A DNA stretch of 64,000 nucleotides from Rhipicephalus microplus (taxonomy: Eukaryota > Arthropoda > Arachnida > Ixodida > Ixodidae). The stretch lies in assembly GCF_043290135.1 (NCBI RefSeq), contig NC_134704.1:21488501-21552500 (forward strand), written 5' to 3'. A model generated the notes under the pieces. It ran no database searches, was not told the DNA's origin, and worked only from the letters and a program-made list of their open reading frames with translations. The translations under genes and the position numbers were made by a program. Numbering within the stretch: position 1 is the stretch's first letter; the number at the start of each line of letters is the position of its first letter. Shown here in pieces: positions 32,676-43,589 of this stretch.

Positions 32676-35471
32676 TACATCAAAAAATAAAACTGCATTT
32701 AAAAAATGCCCACACTTGAGCACGTGATAACCCTGAGAGTACTATTAGAAAAACAAAATTTCTGACAACACTATCTAGCAAGAAACACTCACTCTTGCAA
32801 GGACCTACCGAAGTGACACTGATGCAGTCATCCCCATTTTCCTTTGAAGAAGATGCTTCAAGCACTTCACGTGCTAACATTTTCTGCTCCTTCATATTGT
32901 TACGAGACTACATCACCCTGAAGAATCAAGACAGACAGCGAGAAAGACGACGTGATTCTGGTATGTGGGGCACTCTCTGGCTTGCCATCTCGGCTTAGGC
33001 TTGGCGAAATATATATTAGCTATAACCTCGTTTCTCTGTGTACCCTCCCGTAACAATATACTCCGCGTGCCTCTAAACAGTGCTTTGCCACCACATGAAC
33101 GCAATACAGCTACATGTGCAAGACCACACCATTCCTAACCGATACTTGCTCCCTGGACGACTATTAAGGCAGCGCCCGTTTCGGCTCATGTGCAATTCGC
33201 CATAACTCAACAGAATATTGTACATGATGTCCACCATAAAACGCAAAGCCGGCCTGGCCTGGCTCCCCCCCCCCCCCCCTCCCCGTAAGCTTGGCTTTTT
33301 GCGAAGCCTATGTGCGCACAGTCCTTCAACTTGTTGGGAGCTGAGAAAACCATTAGAACGCCATGATTGTTCGCAACTAGCGTGACGCAAGTGTTTTGTG
33401 CACTGTTGAGTGTTATTAGTTTAAATCGGCGTCTTCTTTGATTTACCTCATTATTTTGGTTCCTTGTTTGCATTTCTTTATTACAAAATGTATTTGTTGC
33501 AATGCATTACTAGTCGTGCAACTTTTGGTGAGCAGACATCAGACTTCAATGATGCTAGATTAAAAAAAAGCAATGTTAATTAAAGATTGCATTTATTTGG
33601 CGACCTCTTCACTGCAACTTCTCACCCAGACAGTGAACATAAAAAAATCCAGAAGAGCTGTTTAAATCTGAAGCGAGCTTTAACAGCTGCTCAAGTTAAA
33701 AGAGAAATTGAACTGCACGTCACTCCATTGGAACGAGGTGGGGGAGGCTAAAAAAAGATACTCTGGAGGTAGAAGTCCTTGCTGAATGTATTTAAAAATA
33801 AGGGTAAGTGGTCACTGCGTACGAACTATTATTTATCTCGAACAAAATGACAGTAACGTGTTTGAAAGCGCTTACTATACTATCCTAACTAAATCTTATA
33901 ACTTCGATGAAGTTAACCAAGTATTGCTGTTAGAGCACTCTGAAACGCGGTTCCAAAAACACAGCGCGGTTTATTAATGCATCTCCGCCATTGTTCCAAC
34001 TACTTCCTCTTTTCTACTCAGCAGACTACCCACTACTAGCTCATGTCCCAAGTGTGTCATGCCAGAAGAAGAAGAAAAGTATGCCACACTCTGTTCATTA
34101 GCTTGAATCTTGAATTTTCCGTCTGCATTCTCCCACTCATGTTACCTGAAATATTTTTATCATTCCTGTGATATCCGTTTCATAAACAGAAGGATGCTTA
34201 GATTCTGTTTTGATCTGTTCTGTTTTGCTGTGGAGAGGCCGAGGTCCATATTACCTCAGCTAATCCGTATCAATGAGTTCGGTGGCAAAACAAAAAGAAA
34301 AATAAATAAATGAAGAAGCTTAAATTATTTTTTCTTTTTTTTTGGTTAGCCTTGCGACGCAAATCGAACTGATTTAGGGGATTAACAGAGTGTTCTGGGA
34401 ACAGTTTTAATTTTATCGTTCTGGTGGTGGGAACTTAAACCTAATGCATTCTGTATCCGTTCGGAGCGTACACAAGTAAAAACCTGGACAAAATGCTAAT
34501 GTAACAGCTGCGAACACGCGTTTCATTAAGCGGCTTAAGCTTGAGTAATCTCTCTCCTTTTTTGTTTGTTTGACATTTTGGACGGGGATAATCATGGAGT
34601 GTAAAATTTTCCTCCGAGAGATTTCATTGATAGGTACCATAGATTTTATTTGTAGGTACCGCAGACGTAGAGATTTAAAAAGCGACAATATTTGTTCTTC
34701 ATGTGTGTGATCAGAAAAGCTATACTTTTTAATTAGGCTGCGAGTGCGAGGTCACGGCACGCCGTTCTTAGTACAAACACATGATTATTGAAGCGCGAAA
34801 GCTTTCTAGCGTACCTTTCATCTTCTCTCGATCTTTTTGTCGTGTCCTATTATTATCGTTAGAAGAACGCAAAGTATTGTATTTCACTGGCAGCGCTACC
34901 TGCGCTGTTCTTTCTTTGTATTCATATATTTTTAAAGGGAACAAGAATTAATCACACAATATTTCTAGGATTAGAATTTTCTTTTACAAATATTTTAAGG
35001 CTATACGAGTCAAATTGTGGACATGAAGAGAGCGGCTCGCTACGTGCTAGTTCACGCCCTGACGGACCTAAAAAAAGTTTTTCCGTACCATCGAGGCCTT
35101 GCGCATCGATGCCTGCTAATGAGCACTAAGCGGGAAGTTTGATCCCAGGCAGCGTTGGTATGTCCTAGTAGCATCCTAGCGCTGAAAGAAAAAAAAAAGC
35201 CTAGCACTAATAAAAAAAAAGTTTATTTTTTGGCCCGAAAACAGCCATCACTACTGAATTCTGAGCAGGATGCACATGTTTACTTAATACCTTGAAAAAT
35301 ACCGGAGTTGGTTTAAGGCAGGGGCGTAGGCAGACATTTTTTAGAGGAGCGGGGGAGGGAATGCGAAAAGTATAGCGGCGACGAAGATTAGCGTGTGGCA
35401 TATCCGATACTTCTAACGCAGAAATTGAACTATGCCCTAGTGAACATTTCACAAGTAGGCATGCATCCTAG
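32676..35471. other. Unannotated spacer with a poly-C run
   Basis: A C run lies at 33264-33279. Otherwise AT-rich with no supported gene or element. Confidence 0.45.
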
Positions 35472-35716
35472 GGCCCCGCCGCGGTAGTATAGTGGCCAAG
35501 GTACTCGGCTGCTGACCAGCAGGTCGCGGGATGGAATCCCGGCTGTGGCGGCTGCCTTTTCGGTGGCGGCAAAAATGCTGCAGGCCCGTGTGCACAGATT
35601 TGGGTGCACGTTGAAAAACCCCAGGTGGTCTAAACTTCCGGAGTCCTCCATTACGGCGTCTCTCATTATCTTGTGGTGGTTTTGGGACGTTAAACCCCAC
35701 ATATCAGTCAATCAAG
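35472..35716 (+). mobile_element. Ruka SINE, full length
   Basis: Head ggccccgccgcggtagtatagtggc with an A-box-like tagtatagtgg and a B-box-like ggatggaatcc (one substitution from the usual ggatcgaatcc). Complete body and an atcagtcaatcaag end. Flanks 'aagtaggcatgcatccta' and 'aagtatacattctagga' are similar but not a clean duplication. Confidence 0.92.
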
Positions 35717-36029
35717 TATACATTCTAGGAGATATTTAAACGGTCAATATACGCGAATAAACATTATTTTTTTGTCATGGGCTGGATTAGGCATTTACAC
35801 CGAAGCGAAGCCTGGCAGCTGAATAAGGTGATGCGAACGGAGCTCGATCACGCTACCTCGTTCTTCCCTTCAAAGCGAAGCTCAACGTCATCGTCTTTCA
35901 GGTGATATGACTCGACAAGGGAATCACGATGGTAAACGTAATGTTAATCTGATCAATCATTACACGCAATTGTGGATTATAATGACTGTCTATGCCCCTA
36001 ACGGCAATCAGTGATACTCCGCGAATAAT

Positions 36030-36270
36030 AACTAACTGTTGGTGTTCAGCGTCCCAAAACCACAATATGATTATAAAATACACCAAATTTGATGATTCCA
36101 GTAGATTTGGACCCCTCTGGGTTCTTTAACGCGCACCCGAATCTAAGCACACTCCGCTACAGCATTTTCGCGTCCATCGAAAACGAGGCCGCCATGACAG
36201 GGATTCGATCCTGCGACCTGTGGGTCGGCATTCTATTGTGTTAACTACTAGACCACCATGGCGGGGTGCT
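36030..36270 (-). mobile_element. tRNA-derived SINE, near full length
   Basis: Reverse orientation: 'cagcgtcccaaaaccacaatatg', 'gggttctttaacgcgcacc', 'cattttcgcgtccatcg', a B-box complement in 'gggattcgatcctgcgac' and a head ending 'ctagaccaccatggcgggg'. Confidence 0.88.
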
Positions 36271-39200
36271 ACACTGCTATATATGCATGAGGGAGCGAAG
36301 AAGCGCTGTCGCGTTTTAAAGAGGTGATTTGCAAACATGACCGACGTGCTAAAGTTGATGTGTATGTTTAAAAATGTCGCACTATGTTAAAATAATTGCT
36401 GAGTTGATTGCTACGGTGTGCCTAAGCGTCGTATGGTGTTTTTCGCACGTAAAGCTTCAGTTGCTTTCCACCATTTTTTCCTGCTCAGCACCACCGCCAT
36501 TTTCCTCGTTACTAACCCTCAACAAACCACTGCAGTTGCTACGAAGAAACATATATGGGTACGATTACACGGCTCCCTGAATTATATTTGATCATTCGGA
36601 ATATTTCTTGTATTCTTTATTCAAACGTTAAAATGACGGTAAGACCAATTTCCGCTTTGAAAAAAATAACAAAAAAGCTGCTTATTGGTGTATGTAAAGG
36701 GCATTGCTTTCAATGAATTGTTTTTTTTTGTTATATGCTGTTCGGGAGATGTTAGCGCATTTATACTGCACGAGATACCTCTTTGACAGGCAATAGAACC
36801 AGCGAAAAGCACAAGAATTACCAAAAAATCGGACAGAAAAAAAATACACACATGCCTGGATTGCTCACGTTAGTAGGACAAGCAATAAAACATATCTTAT
36901 AAGCACGACCTGATTCACGTTACGACACGAAAAGCAACGTTGACCTTTGAACTCAAGCTCATTATTTACCGCACAAACTTCGAGTATCGTGTATAGGGAC
37001 ATCATCGTAACAACACCTGGCGTTTTGTTTCGCATCACAATTCCAACGACCGCCGAGCGGCGACAATTAACGTACATTAGCAAATCACCAAGCCACTGCT
37101 CGACGTAACCTAAACTAACACTTCCACTCGCCTCAGTGCCCTCGCATCTCCAGCTCACCGGCGACGATTATTCGATCTCCTGCACGCCATTACGCTTCCT
37201 TGTTTTTCGTTTACCAGCCTTCTCCTTATCACCAAGACTTGCAAGAAAATATCCCCGCACCTTGTTTCAGTATGCACGGCGCGCGTGATTCGAGCTTCGA
37301 TGAATGCGAACCACGAAATGCGCATGTATACGGCGTCAGCCAACCACCCCTCGTGTGCTGATGGGCAAGTAAATACCTATCTTTTCTATACTCTCTTTTT
37401 GTATACGCAGGGTTGCGGCTGCACTGCTTCGAAGCCAGCAGGGAGCAAGGGAAGGGAAGCGGCCGACTGCAGCTTCGATATCGCCTTCGGCTTCGGCTAC
37501 GGCCGCCCGCTGAGATTGCGGTGCGCAAGTCCCGCGCGTCCGGAATACGAAATTAGGGAAAACAAGCGAGCTTTCAAGCGAGGCACTGTGTGGGAAAACA
37601 GAAGGGGAAAAAAAGAAAACGAAAGAAGGAAAAAAAGGGTCAGATAAATTCTGACACACCACGCGCACAGTATATGGCGTGCCAGCATCAACCACGGACG
37701 TAATCACGCACAGCCACACAACGCACCGAACCAGACACAAAATATCCGGGCGTGCTGGCACTGACATTCCCACACCCGTGCTCGCAGCAGCTGCTGCAGG
37801 CCTGGGTTCCTCTTACAATGTGTGTACGCTTGTTGAACAAGCTGTCGTGTCTGAGACATGGTGATTGAGTGGCACCAATCGCTTCGATGCATCCTTTACG
37901 GCCGAAGTTGCTGCTAACTTGCCCCGCTATAGTTTTGTCTTGTACTTCCCCGTGCCAAATACAGAGTCGGGACGTTAATGCCATCGTTCTTTCCTTTAAG
38001 ACTCTTCTTCAGCTAGAGATTTCGTTCGCCTTCCAAATGAAGACCGCTGCTGTCGGTGTGCGCGAAGAGGGCTCATCGTTCTTTTTCTAAGAGAAGTTTC
38101 TCGATGCGATCTTGGCGATACGATTATGTATTTTTTTACACTTCCAAGTTAAAGGGCTAGCCGTGAATTTGAAATGAAGCGTGATGGGAAAAAGTTAGTT
38201 TTCGGAGCTACAAAGAAGGCCCGTCTCCACCAACTGCGTACGCGTGAGAGTGTTTTCAACGCGTCCAGCAGGAATGATCGAGGCTGTGGGAGATTGCGGC
38301 TGACGCTGCGCTCCCAAATTTTGACTGAGTGGTTCGGTAAAGTGACGTTGTTGATACGAGCACAGGAATTTGAAGAAGAAGTGAAATTCTGGCGACGGCT
38401 CTGAGCAGGGTCGAGCAGCAACTGCAGAAAACTTCAACAGCGCTTGATCAATAGGCAGCTCTGAACCCTCGTTGTTTACAAAGATCCCAAACGTGATGAA
38501 ACGTCAGTTTTTTTTTATGCACAAAGTGAAGATGCATTTTTTATTGTGGTGTGCTGCGAGCACGTCACCAAAAAATGAAAGGTGCGAAGGAGCGGAAGTG
38601 AGATAAGAACATTACTGATGAAAGCAGGAAATTTTCTATAGTCGTATTTAACATGTAATAAATTACTTCTTAACATTTGAAGAACCAGCAACATTCATGT
38701 CAACCGGCGCCCTACTTATTCCGACCGATCTTGATCAGGCTCAAATTTCTCAACAGGGATTGACTCTCTTGTGCATATTAAGTAAGGGAGCCAATAGAAA
38801 TATTAAAATTCGATCAGAATGAGGCGTGATCACGATCAAAAGTGACTTTGTGACACCAGCATAAAACACACCAAATGCTTACAGCACGTTTGTTAACAGG
38901 CAAATGGCTTGAAGCCCTTGCAATTTTACGCTAGCGAAACTTCAGTTGCATAGCCGCTCGTTTGCTGAGCCACCTAAGTGACATCGGCATACCACTACTG
39001 ATATTGCATATTCGCCAACAGATCTTTAGGTTAACCTCCCTTCCGTTCACTTAACATTTCTCTTTCTTTCCCTTAGAAACAGGTACAGCTTTCGAAATAC
39101 CAAAAATTAGATTTTACAATAGCACAGCCACAGTCAATCGAGCACAGGCTCGCTGGGAAGCTGCAGCTTTGTTCACGAGTAGGGTGTCCGCGACAGTTCC

Positions 39201-39780
39201 ATTCGAATGGGGAATTACTCAATTGTTTCCAGCGTGAATGGTAAGCTGCAAATCGCGTCTGCCGAGGTCGGAGTCCGCTCACCGATAAATGACATAGCTA
39301 AAATGCGGAAACACGGCGTCGAACAGCGTACCACCTAATTAAACTGCGAGTCTGAAGCAGTGCCGCATACATATGTAATGGCTCTTTGCACAACCTGACC
39401 TCTTGTCCGGCAACCGTATTTTGCGGGCTCTTATATTGCGAGCGAATTCAACGATGCAGTCATTAGGTCCTGTTTCGGGGTTCCGTCATTTTCAAGCGCC
39501 CCTATTGTGCAACAGGATTTCCGCGCTTTGGTTACACGGCCGGTTCTCTCGCCATCATTGTGCAGTTGCATGGATTTCTCGTGGCTTCCGCCATTGCACA
39601 GCGCTGACATTTTACGTGTACTTACTACGAAATTTATTTTAACTCTAGCTGCTCACCTAGACTAAGGCAACAAAGAGGACCCCTGCCTTCCAGCTAGCGA
39701 GCCTGATTCGGTTGAAAATACCACGCCATATTTTAATATGCCGCACCAGCTATCTACTTGGATGTAAGCCTTTTATATAG
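36271..39780. other. Unannotated spacer
   Basis: No supported gene. A degenerate short repeat built on 'gccatcattgtgcagttgcatggatttc' and 'ccgccattgcacagcg' lies at 39480-39605. The frames at 37285-37773 overlap on both strands and carry no domain. Confidence 0.4.
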
Positions 39781-40406
39781 TGTCATAATATTAAGGCGAA
39801 ATTTTGATGCGCCTCACCAAGCGTCAAAAGTGGTCGTACTTGGTGCCGGCGTCAAACCAACTGATGCAAAAAAATAGGTGGATATTTGTACAAGTTCATA
39901 AATCTTCATCCTAAGACAGCGTACACATAGGAACACAAAATAGTAAGGAAGAAACCAGACATCAACAAAATTTATGACGTATTCATGAAGTAATATAGCA
40001 GGACGTTTCATCCTATATGACTACTTCATCGTGCGACGCACATAACGTGACGTCACATGAAGTACTAGGCAGGTGACATCGTCACTTGGGTCAAAGGCGG
40101 GCTGATCCCGGAGGCTCTGCGAAGCCACATGAGGATCAGAAAGCTTCCAGTGCCTTCGATCACCTCAGAGGCAGTGCAAAAACACTGTGGGTGCAGAATG
40201 TTTTTGGAGGCTGGAGGGGATTAATACTGTCACGTGGTCATGACGTGGACGAAGTGAGAATGCTGCTTGTCCAACATGAAGCTCTTCATTTGGCCAGAAA
40301 ACTGAAAGGTCATCTGCAGCAATACACACTGTATATGCTCATTGTGGGGAACAGAACGTCGGCCGTCGAAAAACTTATCATTGGTATGCGCCTTCTTTTA
40401 TACATT
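39781..40406. other. Unannotated, repeat-like segment
   Basis: Words such as 'cataacgtgacgtcac', 'gtcacttgggtcaaaggcggg' and 'ctgcgaagccacatg' recall dispersed tick repeats rich in TGACGTCA-like words. No termini can be defined. The plus frame 40086-40631 runs on into the solo LTR and is not a gene. Confidence 0.3.
40402..40406. repeat. Target-site duplication of solo LTR, left (ACATT)
   Basis: acatt, identical to 41636-41640. Confidence 0.85.
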
Positions 40407-41635
40407 TGTCACAAACCGAGCGCTCAAAAAAAAAAGGGCGCGCCGCCAAATTCTCGCGACGAAGCGCTGAGAGGTGAACGATTAAAAAAAAAAGAAAACA
40501 AGCATCCAAAGACTACCCGGGCGCGCGTCCCTCTCCCCTCTCGGAAGCGTAGGTTCGCCGACGAACCTCCTCACCCCACATCGGCGGCCAAGCAAGCCCT
40601 GGAAATTTCTAGATGGAAAGGGGCGTGGTGATGCCGGGTTGCGTCATCCGTCGCGGACAGCCTTTGAACCGTCTCGCCTTCTCCCCAGCCTTCGCTGCGT
40701 ATCGCGCCGACGAAATGATGAGAACTTTCTGGAATCTCGCGCGGAAGGTATTTAATCGAGCAGCGGAGATGGGAGAGCAGCAGAAGAAGGAAGTTAACGC
40801 CAGAGTGCGTAGGGTATCCCGCCGCGTCTGTCGGTGAAGGTTTTGTCTTTAGTGACAAAGCAGGAGAAGAAGAAAGTATGCGCCAGAGTGCGTAGGGTGT
40901 ACCGCCTTGTGGGCGAAGCCTTTTGTCTTCCGTGACAAAGGAGGAGAAGAAGGAAGTGGAGAAGAAGAGGATTTCCACCTGAGGGGTGGGTGAAGACTCG
41001 AGCTACAGGCAAGAGTGTGTGTCTACCGCAATCGAGCGAAGACGCGTGGCAACAGCTGCGTGTGGGAAGCCGACGTGTTTCCGGCGAAGAAGTTTGAAGC
41101 TTGGAGAGTGGCCAATTGAAGACGCGAGGTTTCCTGGAAGAGAAACTTCGGGGGCAGCGGAACGACAACAACGCTGCACCTTGAGTGAGTGATTCTCGGA
41201 AGAGTATCATTCAGACTTCTGTTCCAAGGACTTTGGACTGAATAAGTTTTCTAACTCTTTAGTCTTTAAGTGTCTTGGTTGTTCGATGCATGCGACTGCA
41301 TTGTAGTGCGTATTGTTGTCTGTGTCCGTTGTTTCGAGTGTGGCTGATTGTACTGTGTAGTACATTGTTTGATTGGTGACACATTGTATTCAACTATTGT
41401 CGAGTGTGCATACTTGTGTATCGTTTTGATCTGCCATAATTGAGAATATAATTTTGTTTTGTTTATCAACTCCCGGCTCTGACTTGTTCTTTGGGCCACA
41501 GCCGGCGTCCGCTGGCGCGCCAAATAGGACCACTTCTAAATTGTCCACGCTTTCGTGGTGCGGTTCGGGGGGACGATACTTCGGCCCTTGGAATTAGTCT
41601 GGCGATCGCCTCCCGAATTAACGGGACCCGTGACA
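40407..41635 (+). mobile_element. Solo LTR of an LTR retrotransposon (1229 bp)
   Basis: Starts TGTCAC and ends GTGACA, a perfect 6-bp terminal inversion with the canonical TG...CA ends, and is flanked by the 5-bp duplication ACATT. A candidate TATA-like 'gtatttaatcg' lies at about 40748 and a late AT-rich stretch 'gagaatataattttg' at about 41444. Two tandem GAAG-rich units ('cgccagagtgcgtagggt', about 40798 and 40881) lie in the middle. No gag-pol is present, so this is the product of LTR-LTR recombination. A 5-bp duplication is typical of Ty3/Gypsy and BEL/Pao elements; the family cannot be assigned without coding sequence. Orientation is tentative. Confidence 0.85.
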
Positions 41636-41640
41636 ACATT
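41636..41640. repeat. Target-site duplication of solo LTR, right (ACATT)
   Basis: acatt, partner of 40402-40406. Confidence 0.85.
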
Positions 41641-42420
41641 ACGCATTGGACTTTGCAGTATAATCAGTGGCGGTCGCACAAGCTCTGGAATAAGCTTGAA
41701 TGTTCGCGTCCTGTGCGTAACCTCAACAAAATGATCTACTACACATGGCGAACCTTCCCGAACACTGAAACACGGTCTTCGCCGAGCATTGGTGAATGTA
41801 TTTGGGGGTGTAAGCCAAATACAGCAAAATTGAAAGTTGCGATACAGTCGGCTGGGAAGAAATAGATGACGTTTGCTTACGAGTCGTCTTATGGCAAGTA
41901 CATACGGGACCTTGTCACTTTCGGCCACGAAGAGAGGCCATACGCTCAGCAATGGTAACCATTCCCAACATGTTTCCATTTCTGAATCACGACACCATTC
42001 AGTGGAAGGAGCGGCTCACGAACACGGCGACTACTAACCAGGTGTGGCTGGTCAGTAGATGGCAGTGCTGATGCAGTGATGACTGCCACCCGCGGGGCTC
42101 TGGACCAAGAGCACTACGTGGGAGGTACAGCTGCTGTCTATGTCGAATGAAGTTTATAAGCTCGCTTATCGTAGATAAGAGAGTGTCACATTGCTGGACT
42201 CTATAGAATATGTGCATCACCCGCCTTTTACGAATTCTCAGTCGGATTTACATATTGTCCGTGTTACATGCTATGTCAGCTTTACATGCAGAGAAGAATT
42301 TTGTTGCACTGGGACGACATTCTTCGAAACCTTCATAGAAAGCCTCCTTATTTTACGTTTACTTTGTGCCGGGGATACATATCACTCATATAGCTCAGCC
42401 ATATTTGCACTATAGACCCG
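41641..42420. other. Unannotated spacer
   Basis: No supported feature. Confidence 0.45.
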
Positions 42421-42423
42421 CTT

Positions 42424-42500
42424 GAGTGCCTCACCTTGTGGTTAAGACACTTGGAGCGTGAGGGCCCGGGCTCAAGCATTACCACATAGTGGAGTTTCAA
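42424..42500 (+). other. tRNA-like SINE head
   Basis: 'gtgcctcaccttgtggttaagac' resembles an A box region and 'gggcccgggctcaagcatt' a diverged B box, followed by 'tggagtttcaattt'. The pattern matches another tRNA-headed tick repeat rather than Ruka. Confidence 0.4.
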
Positions 42501-42888
42501 TTTGCATTATATATTTGTTTGTTTTTTTATAATAGCGGTGATCAAATCATGCGAGACACATAGTTTTCTACGAGTTAGAATTGAAGATCGCAAAAAAAGG
42601 TTCATGATATAGAATTTCGTGATATCTATCATGAGAGATCAGTGAACTCTACCTCATGATAGAGAGCAAGTTATCAGTTTAGCATTTGTACACAGGGAAG
42701 ATTATTGCATACTATTAACAACAGTTCAGGTGAGTACAAATCACGGAGTGTACAACTGCACCTGATAAGAAAAATGCCTTTAACGGTACGTACAAACAGG
42801 AAGGCACAGATACACAATGTAACTTATGACACTCCCACACTACCACAGATCACTAATCGCGAATAAAAAAGGAACAAAAAAGTGATGG
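42501..42888. other. Unannotated spacer
   Basis: No supported feature. Confidence 0.45.
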
Positions 42889-43560
42889 TTTTTGCGACAT
42901 GCAAAATGGCAGCATATCCACGGGGTGAATGATGGAGAGTGGGGCGAAGCATCCCTCCGTTCATTCGTTCTTGCTTTCGTCCGTCCATGCGTCCATCCGT
43001 CCGTGCAGTCATTCGTGCGTCCGTCCATGCATCTGTCTGTGTGTCCTTTCGTCCATCTAGTCAAGACTCCAAGTACCACCATCTCGCATCTTTTCATCAT
43101 ATATTCCGCATATAGAAGCACCGCCATCCAGCGGACAATCCAACGACTAAACGAAAGGTGGCACACACACACTTTCTTGCGGCTTCCGCTTCGTGTCCAT
43201 TTCCCACCTTTGACCACCTCGAGCTCATGGTATATACTAGTTCACTGTATTCATGGCACTGCGGCCCAAGGCTCGCTAAACATTTCTAAAACCAAGGAGG
43301 TTACGCCCAGCGAGTATAACGTAGCAACCCTTTATTGTCAGATAGTGCTCAATGTACACGCCAATGGCTGCTAATGGGGAATGAGAGACAGGAGAATTCG
43401 GCTTTTAGTTAACGCGCACGCTGTGAATTTTTTATTGTTCAACAACGCACAGGAGAAATCTCCAACCGGCACCACCTTGCAAGTCAAAGCGTAAGACATG
43501 TTACGCACTACTACAAGGGACGAACGGGTGCCGCTTTAAGGAGCTTCGCCCCGAAAAACT
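42889..43560. mobile_element. TIR-type non-autonomous element with GTCC minisatellite
   Basis: 'ggggcgaagcatcc' (42941) and 'aaggagcttcgcccc' (to about 43555) form an inverted pair with a perfect 10-bp core. Just inside the left one is a degenerate (GTCC/GTCCAT)n stretch (42957-43060). I recall elements with these ends, preceded by 'ggcagcatatccacggggtgaatgatgg', as abundant in ticks. The outer boundaries and target duplication are uncertain. Frames 42840-43374 are not coding. Confidence 0.6.
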
Positions 43561-43589
43561 CACTAAGTTTGAACAGATTCGCATATAGG

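Noticed and set aside
40086..40631. 181-aa plus frame
   Set aside because: Runs across the left border of the solo LTR, so it cannot be an ancestral gene; no domain.
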